Source: Undaria pinnatifida
Taxonomy: Eukaryota; Sar; Phaeophyceae; Laminariales; Alariaceae
Assembly: GCA_012845835.1 (NCBI GenBank)
Contig: JABAKD010000023.1
Coordinates: 8,805,840-8,869,839, forward strand
Direction: 5' to 3'
Length of the DNA stretch: 64,000 bases
This document shows, one piece after another, positions 1-10,356 of the stretch; position 1 is the stretch's first letter; the number at the start of each line of letters is the position of its first letter. The translations under genes and the position numbers were made by a program. The notes under the pieces were generated by a model that was not told the origin of the DNA, made no database searches, and saw nothing but the letters and a program-made list of their open reading frames with translations.

Positions 1-1438
1 GCAGTTCTGCTCCAAGATTTCACAAGCTGTAGATCAGCTGTTGGGTGTGCACGAGCTTGCTACAAGCTCCTATCATCCCAAATGTAACGGAGGCATTGAG
101 CGGGTAAACCATATTATGGCCCAAATGCTGGCTATGGTCGTCAACGAGCGACAAGACGATTGGGACTTGCACCTGCCCCACGTAGAATTCGATTGCAACG
201 ATTCCGTCATCGCGGCGACGGGCCTGGCGCCCGACGAGGGCCACATGGGCAGACTATCACGGGTCGCCCTGACGGTTTTCGACCGCACTGGTGTCGTTGG
301 ACACCAGAGTCTGGCCCGTGACCACCTGGCCTATTGCGACTTGGCCACCGACCGGCAAAAGCGTGCGAACGACATTGTCTGCGCACATCACGCCCTCACC
401 GTTTCTCGTGTTAACTGCGGAAACTCCGCCCTCACCGACGCGCTGCGTCCAGCACCTAACTCCACTGTGAATGGCGGGGCATGGGTGCACAAATCTGCCT
501 CTACCATCCGCCAGGGTGTGAAGGCGAACACCGACGTCAAGGTACTCAAGGCTAAACTCGCGCTTAACTGGACGGGCCCGTGCAAGATTTTTGCCGTCGG
601 TCCCTGCTCCCCAGCCGAGACTCCGGACGGTTCGCCGCTCGGGAGCAATCTTCTATATTTGGATTTCCCTTCCGACCTGCCCGGTTCGGACGCTCGTCGA
701 CGTGTGAATATCGAGCGCTGCAATCCCTGCGCCAACCCCCACGACAGCGGGGACATGCCCAAATATCTACCGGCGGGGCTGACGCAGTACGTGCTCAACA
801 AAATTTCTAAGAGGTCCCCTCCGTACGACGTCACTCAAGACGACGTTTCGACTCCCCTGCAACGGCTGGAGGTGGAGCATATCACGGATCATCAGTCGGT
901 ACGGGGGCGAGGTGGCGTCATCGCGGTGCTATACAAGACGCATTGGGCGGGACTCTCCGAACCTTCCTGGGAGCGGGAAATGAACCTCCACCTCTCCCGC
1001 TCCCACGGTTTGCGTTATTGGGCCCGAACCACGGACCAGCACCGCCTAACCATCCGCCTGTACCGCCGAATGCGGATCAGGACGGCACAGGGCGAGGTCT
1101 CCCGCAACAACGGGGAACGTTTTCTAGCGCCGGGCTAAGCCTGTGTTCCCCGCGCCGATTGGCTCCGTCCCTGCCACGACACAGAACTTCATAAGGGACC
1201 CCACTTCTGGTACAAGGGAGACGATGGGTTATGGTGGCTTGGAAAACCTAGCGCGAGCACTACCGGGGACAAGGTATACCTGGTGCGCTTTCTGGACGAC
1301 CCGGGATCGATTAAACTTAATCTTCCCCCGGCGCGCTACACGACTTCGACGGGAGCCGTACGAGGCTCTTGGTGCTTGCAAGTTCAGATCGCCAGTACGT
1401 TTCCTCGGGGAATCCAACGTAACGTAGACGAATCTTGA
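1..1438 (+). pseudogene. Ty3/gypsy chromovirus-like pol, 3' part (integrase core, chromodomain, Tudor-like tail)
   Basis: The frame is open from base 2 and enters from outside the window. It first encodes the end of a DDE integrase core: the motif GGIERVNH carries the catalytic Glu at 98-100. Integrase inserts the element cDNA into chromosomes. A long linker follows, then a chromodomain at about 857-1024 with the aromatic signature LYKTHWAGLSEPSWERE; in chromoviruses this domain directs integration to marked chromatin. The frame is closed by TAA at 1136-1138, yet the same frame continues in convincing coding sequence to a TGA at 1436-1438, including a WYKGDDGLWWLGK / VYLVRFLDD block (1202-1385) that resembles a Tudor-type beta-barrel. 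I therefore read the TAA as a nonsense mutation in a longer pol. Reverse transcriptase and RNase H, if present, lie left of the window. The same family recurs at 62.2-64.0 kb, about 95% identical by eye over the shared 600 bp. Confidence 0.85.
1202..1438 (+). other. Tudor-like C-terminal domain of the gypsy pol, after an in-frame stop
   Basis: In the same frame as the upstream integrase, this stretch encodes HFWYKGDDGLWWLGK, then DKVYLVRFLDDPG and ARYTTSTGAVRGSW. The pattern of aromatics and short beta-strand-like blocks is typical of the Tudor/royal fold, which includes chromodomains. No start codon is needed, because it is a continuation of the polyprotein. The domain assignment comes from the residue pattern only. 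Confidence 0.5.
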
Positions 1439-2359
1439 GGCGCGGCCGTGGCCAATTGCCTTCCAAGCCGTCATTGCTCCTCGATAGTTCGTTAATTTTA
1501 GGGGTCATGAGGGTTTGGTCTTTGTCTTTGGGTTGTTCTTAGTGTCCTGAGGGTCTTCGTCGGGGTTTGGGGCGGTTCGTTTCATTATTTGTTTCGTTTT
1601 GTCCTGCCGGAACCCCTTCTCAGTGCCGGGCCAGGGTTCGGGCAAACCGCCGCTATCTGAGGCGCTGGGCTGTCGCCTTTTCGTCATTGTTCTATTTCGC
1701 CCTCTCGTCGCCCTCCTCAGCTCAGAGCTGGAGGGCGACCAGGGCACCCTGTTCCCGCTTAACGTCTGGACAGGGATATGTTCGGGTCTGTGAGTCACCT
1801 TTTATCATTTGTGTGTTGTACTTGTTCTACTTTGTTTTTTCGACTAAACATTTACCCCCCTAGCGCGGCTGTAGGTGTTGACACCTTCCATCCCGGGTAT
1901 TTGAGGTCTCCTCGTCTAACCCCCCGCCATGCCGATGGCCCGTGGGAGGTTTTTTGCATGACTTCTCCCTTGTGTTAGCGCCTGTGTTTCCCTCCATATT
2001 CACAAGGGCTCGCCTCGCCGAAGTACCTTTTCTGTGATTGGTTTGCCGTAGAGCCTTTCCTGCCCCCCTCCGCCACACCGGCGGTATGCGGCAGGTTCTA
2101 AAGCCTTTTCTGCCCCTCTCTGCCACACCGGCGGCACGCGGCAGGTTTTTGATGAGTGACCTTTGCCTTGTTGTAGGGTCTGCGTTTCCTTCCACTTGTT
2201 TTTTTCGCGTGTTCCTGGCTCCATAGCTAGACCGTTAGAGGTGTGGGAGTGGGTTTTGAGGGGTTGCATCTTCGACTCATGGTCTAGTTCGTATAACATG
2301 AGTTTCCCCGAATTTCTCATATTTCTGCATATGCGGCTCATTAAGGTGGGCTAGTGTTT
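1439..2359 (+). other. Non-coding 3' region of the left gypsy element, with a 50-bp tandem repeat
   Basis: After the pol stop the plus strand becomes rich in T and C and has no supported gene. At 2050-2099 and 2101-2149 a unit of about 50 bp is repeated once, each copy containing CCACACCGGCGG and GCGGCAGGTT. This fits a retroelement 3' UTR or LTR, but I cannot place LTR ends because the 5' LTR lies outside the window. Confidence 0.45.
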
Positions 2360-2625
2360 AGATACAGCCTCAAAAGGCCTGAAAATATCCGAATTTGATA
2401 TCATTTGGATGGGTTTCGTATGAAAATGTTGGCGTTTTATATTCGCGAAAGTTAGGAAATAGATCGGAGGCACGTGCCTGCGACATCAGGAGCTATCCGG
2501 CGCCCTGGTGGAATCGAATACAGCTAGTCTCCACGGAGGCAAAGAAAGTGAGTATTCCCCGAGGACCTTCTCAATTGGGCAGACCTGGAGGGGGCACTCT
2601 GTGTCCCCACCCTGTAACCTTACAC
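2360..2625 (+). repeat. 266-bp dispersed repeat, copy 1 (partner at 61947-62211)
   Basis: This block matches 61947-62211 in the same orientation, with roughly 80% identity by eye. Shared words include AAAGTTAGGAAATA, GGAGGCACGTGCCT, CTGGTGGAATCGAATA, GCAAAGAAAGTGAGTA and GGGGGCACTCTGTGTCCCC. The core contains an inverted repeat (GGCACGTGCC). Both copies lie close to gypsy sequence of one family. I do not recognise the family, and short open frames through it are not convincingly coding. Confidence 0.7.
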
Positions 2626-4855
2626 AAGGTGATGATGATGTTGTTATGCAACGCCACCGGCAATGAACACAAGGGGGGAGAACAAGCGCAAATCAGCTTG
2701 CTACTGGTTTAAACTTCTTTTTCAAAACGCATGTCATGTGCCCGCGCTCAATTACGGTGATTCGTTCGGCGTATGTATGTAACTTCGTTCGGCACACAGA
2801 CAGGTTGGGAGGCCATCATGCAGACGGTACGTACGAAGTACCCTGAAGTGCTAGGTTGGCGTGGTGTAAGACAATTTTATCATGACGCGTGCTGCTACGG
2901 TAGAGATGCACCACATATTTTCCTATACTACTTTTCATTTTGAGAGATTAAGACCTCTCGCAAAAAAACTGTTTTGGATTGATTTTTCGGAAGCCCCCTG
3001 GAAAAACCAGCGGTTTTCTTAAACGAACGTTTTTGCGGTTGCTCAAAACAAGGAATTATACAATTGAAAACAAAGTATCCATATATTTTCTTGTGTTGCA
3101 AATGTCTATCGATCCATGACGTCGGGGTGTTGAAGGACACCGAATTTTCAGGAGAGACAACCGAGAGCTGGTTTTGAAACCGGCGATTTCGTTAAAGAAA
3201 ATTTGGGAGGGCTACCTTAGAACGAAGCATCTTTGGAGAAAAACCAAAACCTGCTGACTGATGACAAATCCCGTAGCCTACAGGCTGTTTCACGAAGATA
3301 ATTCATGCAAGAAAATAGCGTATTTCCGACGATTTGGCGTTAACCCCTTTAGAGCCCCCAAATCCCTCCCTATACTAACTTCGAGTAAGTTCTTCCCTGA
3401 AAAGTGTTTCCAGGTTGTGAAGGGGTTAAGGAGTCCCGTCATTCAGGACCCATTTCAGACGAAAACTGCTATATAAACCAAAGTGCTACCTCGATCGTAG
3501 CACCCGTCATGAATTTCGCTATTTGAAAAGTGCAATAGTAATATCTTTTCTTGGGCACCCTGATTCTCCGAATGACGGGGGGTGCTCTTTAATCCGATAC
3601 ACCGAAACGTCTCTCCACTACTTAAAGCATTGTTATTTGTTGTGCACACCACGACCAAGGCCATAAGAAATTGTTCATCGAGTCAGTTGTGCAATGAGAA
3701 TTTTGGGCGGGCGGATAATTACAGGCCTTTCTTTCGAGGCCTTACGATATCTTGACAGTTGCACCCTTTTGAGCGAATCAATGTTTTTTTTGTCTGTTTT
3801 GGCGCAGCGTAGCTTACCACGCATCCTACGGCAGACAAATGTAGCACGTTCCGTGGGAAATGGTTCCTGGATTTGAAAGGTCGCTCCTTAGCCGAAAATC
3901 GTCGGAAATCGGCCACTTACTGTTTTGGCATGAACAACAGCAGAATAATTGGTTATCGTTGTGTGCCTACCTCGTACGTAGGCGATAGGATTTTTCCTCC
4001 GAGGTGGTTGCAGTTTTGGACTGTTCCCAAAATCAGATTTCGGGAGAGGTCTTAAGCTCCCAACTTTAGGAACCTCGGAGAAAAAGTGGTGCACCTATCA
4101 TCGTAGCACGCGTCTTACTTTTAAGGCGCACGACTTCTGTTCTGATGCTGACCCATCCCACGCTAGAGGTAGCTAGATAGGCTCTGGGTGCAGCAGAAGT
4201 TTCTGAGCTCCTGTTACAATTGACATGATGTCAAATTCGGAGCCCAATACCTCACAGGAAACATTGCCTCGAAGATGGCATTCGGCCGCGCAACCTGAAG
4301 AACATGCGTTTTCCGCTCCTCTATGTACCTAATGAGTCATCCCACGGTAGGGGTTGCAGTTGTATGATTGCGCCAAAATGTCCTTCATGTGAGGAACTGC
4401 CGGGCCATGAAGTACTTTCACGAACACATTTTAATTTTGGATTAAGGCATAGAAGCTTAGTCGGGTTGTGCGACCGAATGCTTTCGAATTCATTTTTCGG
4501 GTGAGATGTTGAGTTTCTTATGGGAGGAGCTCAGGGACTTTCTCATGCTGCGGTGCATCCCTACCGTGGGATGGCGCTATTCCTAACATTTACATATTTT
4601 TATTACATATTTATTCTTGTACATGTATTAAGTACCTGGTGTTGAAGACGGTGTAGTTCCGCACTCAATTGAGGAGCTCAACCCCGGTCTCAGACGATTT
4701 GGGATCCAAAACCGCGCAAATAAATGTTGTTACCTTGGGATGACTCCGCTCCTCGCTTTGAGGGAAGTTTTGTACTCCATCACCCAAACAAACCTTACAA
4801 ATTAACTACAGGTAAGCGCAACCCGATGACCAAACCCGTATTGCTCAACGCTAGG
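2626..4855. other. No gene; degenerate dispersed repeats
   Basis: I see no supported gene here. The sequence contains old copies of a repeat also found at 38.7-39.8 kb and 41.5-43.3 kb. Recognisable pieces are AAGACCTCTCGCAAAA at 2948, CCGACGATTTGGCG at 3327, and a 20-bp word close to CTATCGTAGCACGCGTC at 3490-3508 and 4093-4113. The 603-bp spacing of the last two is about twice the ~300-bp spacing seen at 42-43 kb. Part of the family is inverted: the reverse complement of the AAGACCTCTCCC word is near 4035. Confidence 0.5.
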
Positions 4856-4962
4856 TATCCAGCGACCCATGAGGAGAGACCAAACAATGGCACCGGAACC
4901 CATGAGGAGCACGCTTCCCAACACCGGCCAACCACGCATCCCCCACTCGGAGTACCACTACA
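4856..4962 (+). repeat. 5' LTR 3'-terminal fragment of the large element
   Basis: Matches 22556-22662 with four or five differences and ends with the canonical CA at 4962. Upstream of 4856 the similarity stops abruptly, so the rest of this LTR is missing or replaced. The shared core includes CATGAGGAGAGACCAAACAA and CCCCCACTCGGAGTACCACT. Confidence 0.7.
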
Positions 4963-4964
4963 TT

Positions 4965-4979
4965 TGGCGTCGTCGGAGC
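4965..4979 (+). promoter_or_regulatory. Putative tRNA primer-binding site
   Basis: TGGCGTCGTCGGAGC begins two bases after the LTR end CA. A TGG at this spot pairs with the CCA end of the priming tRNA in LTR retrotransposons. I cannot assign the tRNA from sequence alone. Confidence 0.5.
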
Positions 4980-6293
4980 AGTGAACGTGTCGACCTTGGG
5001 CTGCGTGACCTCCTCCCCGGTGCTCTTCTCTCCCCAAGGCAAGCTATTTTCGCCTTGCACAGCTTTGCATTTTACTTTTCTAGTTTTTTTCAGGTAGCTT
5101 TTCTTTACTTAGTGTATATTTTTTCCTCACGTCTTTTAATGTACTCCCTTTCATCCAGTAGGTACTCCCTTTCATCCAGTACCGAACTTGGTTATCGATT
5201 TGTCTCCTATCCGCAAACCACGGGCCCTTCCGGGCCTCTGCTTTGCGACAGAAACGTTGGGTCTGCAACTACCACACGGCTTTGTGCAGTAGTAGCTTTC
5301 CGCTATATTGTCTTCCCGTGCCCTCTCTTCGTGGGACACTACCATTAATTTGACAATCGAACGAAGAAAATGCTCCCCCATTTTTGTTTTGGTGCTTCAG
5401 TCCATTCGTTTGTCTTCACCTCGTTTCCACTCCAAAAGCGTTCCCATTCTAATTCCAAGTGGTTTGTGCCCATGTTGGGAGTCCTGTCCAGACGAATACC
5501 CCGCCAGGTTCCCTTAATAAAACCTTGTGGGAAATTTCGCAGTAGGACCCCTGTGAGCTGTTTGCACTCGACTAATTCGAGTGGCCGGCTCCGTTGCACC
5601 ACACCTTACTACTATACCGTGTCGTTACGGAATAGGGGTACATGTGCAATAGTTTGCCGTACCACACCCTCCCGAGTACGAGTTGCGCGCTTCGGATGAA
5701 GGCAATATTAACTCGCTTTCCTACTTTTGGTCAAATCCCCTCGCATTTCTGCTGATAATCTATATTATATTATAGACACAGAGTAGTGCGTGACTATTTT
5801 TTGGGTTTCGTTTTTCAGTTTGGTTTCTTGGCATATTTCTACCAGGTACCAGCACGCTGTGTGCTGTAACCTTTCGAGCATTGCATCTGACCTATGAGAC
5901 ACTCCACCTTTATGTGTCTTTGCACAGAGTACGGCTCATCTACTCGTATAGGCCCACCACCAGCGGTGCGCGACGCCTATAGCGGTACTACTGTGTTGGC
6001 TCTTTCAGCGAGCAGCAGTCCAGGTCGCGATTACTTTTACTAGTAGTGTTCGTTCTGGTAATCTTCTCTCTGGCTTTGATGAAACCTTCGAAACATTTCG
6101 TTTTTGGAAGTTTTGAAGCATCTTGTGTGTGAGATGGAGACTAGTAAGTGTGAGATGGAAACTAGCACCAAGCACCAAGCGTCCTTGTGATGTGCTGCTG
6201 TTGTTATCTCACATTGCTATAACATACGCGTTCTCCTAGATACCAGTACTACCTGGTCTCTGTTTTGTTTTTCCCCATGCACTCTTTTGCTCT
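4980..6293 (+). other. Leader region of the large element, non-coding
   Basis: Pyrimidine-rich plus strand without a supported gene. A perfect 20-bp word is repeated in tandem at 5141-5161 and 5162-5182 (GTACTCCCTTTCATCCAGTA). The composition resembles 17.9-22.1 kb, which supports placing both in one element. Confidence 0.4.
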
Positions 6294-6665
6294 ACTATAA
6301 AAATTAAAATACGCTCCAGCTGTGAGATCGAGTATTTTGTCGAAACTCATCTTTGCAAGCTGTGTGTGATACTCCGATCGCGCGTATTACGGGTTGTGTG
6401 TCCTCATTAAGGATATAGGTCGGCGGCTCCCCTTGCAACTGCAGTGTAGCTATCAGGGTCAACAGGGTGATGTTAGGCAGTCTGTGCGCGGAAATTATAA
6501 AACCCGTTTCTGAGGGGGACAAAATCTGACAGCTGTGGAAAGAAAATGCATCAGTTTATCAAGTGAATCCTGTAAGTCGAATATCCGGTGAGGATAGGGC
6601 GGAGTTTTGAAGGGCGTGGCGGAGTTTTCAAGGACGTGAGGGCCTGATTTTGATCAAAAGGGGGG
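6294..6665 (+). repeat. Left terminal inverted repeat of fold-back element A
   Basis: Pairs with 10000-10356 on the other strand. Conserved landmarks inward from the tip are CTCCAGCTGTGAGATCGA, AACTCATCTTTGCAAGCTGT, ATACTCCGATCGCGCGTATT, CTCATTAAGGATATAGGTCG, AAAACCCGTTTCTGAGGGGG and TTTTGATCAAAA. Confidence 0.9.
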
Positions 6666-8006
6666 CGGGAGGGGGGGGAGGGGGGGGGAGGGGGACGGGT
6701 GGGGCAGGTCAATTTGTGCGTGGAAACTTTAAATATCTCTTGTGGGGGAGGGGGGGGAATGTGGCGGGGGGGGGCCGGGGGCGGGGGGGGAGGGCTTTAC
6801 GTCGCATAGATGTAGGGGTTTTCATACGCGTGGTGCTAGGTCTAGGCGATGGTGTGGGTGGTGGAGGAGGAGGGGGCATTGGGGACGGCGGTGGGTGGGA
6901 ATTGCAGCAGCGGCATGGACGGCTCTGAAACTATAACGAGGCGATATCCAGGGCGTGGAAGTGTTTATTACTCTGGCGGATTTCGATAGTAGGTGGGGCG
7001 TTTAAGCAAGGGAAAGCGGGAAAAAAAAAAAAAAAAAGGCGGGGAGGGGGGAAAGGGTTTTTAAGAGGTTTAGGTCACATATAATATTAAAGTCAAGGAT
7101 TTTGTCGGCACTGACTGATGTTCGCAACGTTGTGTGTTATCCTCCGATCGCGCGTATTAATCATATATGTAGGGGCCTACAATACGCGCGGTGCTGGGTC
7201 TAGGCGATCGTGCGGGGTGTGGGGAGGGAGGGGGCGTTGGAGGGGGGAGGGGGGATGAATGAAAGCTACGTCATAGATGGCTAGAAAGATAATGACGTGA
7301 TATCAATGGCTTCTTAGTGTTTATTACTCTGGCCGATTTCGATTGTAAGTGGGGCGTGTGAACGAACTGGGCGGAGAACAAAGGGGGGGGGGGGGAGGTG
7401 AGTTGGAGCTACGGCATGGATGGCTAGATGGATAATGAGATGATATCAGCTGGCTGGTAGTGTTTACTACTCTGGCAGATTTTGATTTCAACTTTATGTA
7501 TCGTAGCTGGGTATCATACACTGGTATCGAATACGGCACAACACTTATCCTTCGTGCCTTCTTCTTGTTGGCAGGTTTTGGTCCTATGGTGCATATAGAT
7601 ATGACACGTACGTGATGACAATAACATCAGAACGTTCTGCGATCTCAGGAACGTTCGTATGGGTCCCAACCATTTATTAGTAGCCCCCTGCGGAAACAGC
7701 GTGCTACGGTTGGAATAACAAACTCACAGCTGACGTCCTTGAAAATTAGTTATAAAATATAGGGTATTCGAATCAGTGTGCAATTCTTACCAGCTTTATG
7801 ACATACATGGCTCTATGTTGCCATTTGTCACCATGCTGTTGTTTAGCGTACACCTCGTACCGTTTGGCCATTGCATCGCATCTACGCTGTTTAAATCTGA
7901 CAAAATACTGCTGTAGTACGTGTATCTCGCCAGCCTTCTGTCATACACAGGCTTTATGCTGCCTTAATTTGTCAGGATACTAGTGCAATATAACCTATGC
8001 CAAGCG

Positions 8007-8345
8007 AAGTATTACTAACGAGGTAACGTAATTGAGCGCGTGTATACCAAGTATGACTAACGAGGTAACGTAATTGAGCACATGTATACCAAGCGTTCGT
8101 TTAAAACTGACGATTCGCATCCCTCCCTCTAATGCTCAATGGCGGAGACAGTACATGGCCACATACATCACCTCGCATGCTGTATTTAGCAATACGTATA
8201 TCTTTCGTATAATTAGCGATGTCAGAAAATAATGGTAACTGTATGATGATGGTGACAAACAGTGCATGACCACGTCACCTCGCCTGCTGTATTTGACAAT
8301 ACGTATCTCTTCCTTATAATTAGCGATGTCAGAAAAAAATGGTAC
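8007..8345 (+). repeat. Tandem duplications in the centre of fold-back element A
   Basis: A 42-bp unit (8007-8048, 8049-8090; core GACTAACGAGGTAACGTAAT in copy 2) is followed by a pair of blocks of about 90 bp, 111 bp apart, starting at 8149 and 8260. Both contain CCTGCTGTATTT or a close variant and ATAATTAGCGATGTCAGAAA. This AT-richer part separates the G-tract arm from the C-tract arm and would be the hairpin loop. Confidence 0.75.
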
Positions 8346-8846
8346 CTACAAATATTCTATAAAATATTCTAGCTTTCGATCGATGTATCATACAACAACA
8401 AATTTTGAAGATTTAACACGTTATTTACTACACTTAAACACTGGGTTGCATGCTGCATCTAACATCAAACCTTCTAGAATAGTAAACATTACAAGCCAGA
8501 TGATATAAAGGGATGTCTTATTGCTTCAATCGTCAGGTTTGTCCCCTTCCAGGATTTATAGATTTCCGCGCACATATTGAAATGTCCCGCCCCCCGCCCC
8601 CCCCCCCCCTCCCCTCCCCCTCCACTGACCCCTCTTGTTCATAAAAAAAACCCACCCCTCCCCCCCGCCCCTCCGTCCCCCGATCCCCCCCCCCTTCCGC
8701 CTAGTTTGTCCAAACGCCCCACTCACAATCAAAATCGGCCTGAGTAATAAACACCTATACGCAGTTGATATCACGTCATTATCTTTCTGACCATCCATGA
8801 CGTAGTTTTCAATTATTTTGCCCCCCCCCCCCCCCCCCCCCCCCTC

Positions 8847-9656
8847 TCCAACGTCCCCTCTTTTCCGACCACCTGCACGATCGCCTAGACCTAGCACCAC
8901 GCGTATAACAAGCTGCTACATATATTTGATCCCACAGCCGAAGTGTATTTGAATACTATTTGTGACCTAAACCTCCTAAAAAATCTCCCCCCCCCCCCCC
9001 CCACCCCCCTCTTGCTCTCCCTTACTCAAACGCCCCACTAAATATCGAAATCCGCCACATTAATAAACACTTCACGCACAGGATATCACCTCATTATCGT
9101 TCGAGAGCCATCCATGCCGAGGTGTGCCCCCCACCCCCCCCGCCTCGAACGCCCCCTCCTTCCCCATCACCCGCACCATCGCCTAGACCTAGCACCACAC
9201 GTATAACAAACCCGTCACCTAAAGCCCTTCCTCCCCCCCCCCCCCCCCCCCTCCAACGCCCCCTCTTTTCCGACCGCCTGCACGATCGCCTAGACCTAGC
9301 ACCACGCGTATAACAAGCTGCTACATATCTTTGATCTCACAGCCGAAGTGTATTTGAATATTATTTGTGACCTAAACCTCTTAAAAAATTCCCCCCCCTC
9401 CCCCCCCCCCCCTCCTCTTGCTCTCCCTTACTCAAACGCCCCACCAAATATCGAAATCCGCCACAGTAATAAACACTTCACGCACAGGATATCACCTCAT
9501 TATCTTTCGAGAGCCATCCATGCCGCTGTGTTCCCCCCCCCCCCCCCCGCCTCGAACGCCCCCTTTTTCTCCATCACCCGCACCATCGCCTAGACCTAGC
9601 ACCACACGTATAACAAACCCCTCACCTAAAGCCCTTCCTCCCCCCCCCGCCCACCC
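8847..9656 (+). repeat. 405-bp direct duplication in the right arm of fold-back element A
   Basis: Sequence from 8847 recurs from 9252 with a period of 405 bp. Each copy carries two TCGCCTAGACCTAGCACC words (8881 and 9179; 9286 and 9586), two or three poly-C runs, and the block GTGACCTAAACCTC. The left arm has only a partial counterpart, so the duplication probably arose after the arms formed. Confidence 0.8.
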
Positions 9657-9999
9657 CCCGCCCCCACACCCCCCACCTCCCCCCCAACCCATCCCAACCC
9701 CACCCCCTCGAACACTCCACCCTCTTTTTTCTCACTGATTGTACGACTTACCCCAGGATATACATGATAAACTGATGTATTATTTCCAAAACCGTCACAT
9801 TTATCCCCTCAAAATAATGTATAGTTTCCAGGCACATATTGAGCTGCCCCCCCCGCCCCCCCCCCTCCCCCGCCCCCAATAATATACTGATGCCAAAACC
9901 GTCAGATTTATCCCCTCGAAAGAATTTATACATGCACAAATTGCCCCCTTCCCCCCCCCCCACCCCCCCCCCCCCCCCCCCCCCCCCCTCCTCCAAACC

Positions 10000-10356
10000 C
10001 TCTCGCTTTTGATCAAAACCAGCCCCCCACGTCCTTCAAAACTCCGCCCCACCCCCTCACCGGTTATTCGACATACAAGATTCACTTGATCAAAGGTTAC
10101 ATTTCCCTTCACAGCTGTCAGATTTTGTCCCCCTCAGAAACGGGTTTTATAGTTTCCGCGCACAGACTGACTAAAATCATCCTGTTGACCCGGATAGCTA
10201 CACTGTAGTTGTAAGGGGAGTCGCCGACCTATATCCTTAATGAGGACACACAACTCGTAATACGCGCGATCGGAGTATCACACACAGCTTGCAAAGATGA
10301 GTTTCGACGAAATCTTCGATCTCACAGCTGGAGTGTATTTTCATTTTTTATAATAT
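10000..10356 (-). repeat. Right terminal inverted repeat of fold-back element A
   Basis: Reverse complement of the left terminal repeat, with small indels and scattered substitutions. It begins at TTTTGATCAAAA on the inner side and ends in the TA-rich tip near 10356. Confidence 0.9.

Larger units (their letters stand above)
6294..10356. mobile_element. Fold-back element A: long terminal inverted repeats, G-tract arms, no genes
   Basis: The two ends are inverted copies of about 350 bp. The left end reads inward from GCTCCAGCTGTGAGATCGA; the right end reads outward to TCGATCTCACAGCTGGAG. Beyond the terminal repeats the left arm carries runs of 8 to 18 G on the plus strand (6659-7400) and the right arm runs of C (8586-9993), so the arms are broadly complementary and could fold into a hairpin about 4 kb long. 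Modules between the tracts repeat, including the 18-nt word GGTGCTAGGTCTAGGCGA (or its complement) six times. There is no transposase-like reading frame. The ends lie in TA-rich sequence (TATAA on both sides), so the target duplication is ambiguous. Related pieces lie at 39.8, 49.3, 50.5, 51.0, 59.3 and 59.7 kb. Confidence 0.85.

Noticed and set aside
388-834. Minus-strand frame of 148 codons within the left gypsy copy
   Set aside because: Antisense shadow of the integrase-chromodomain linker.
6650-6936. Gly-rich frames in the G-tract arm of fold-back element A
   Set aside because: They come from G runs and are not conserved in the other copies.
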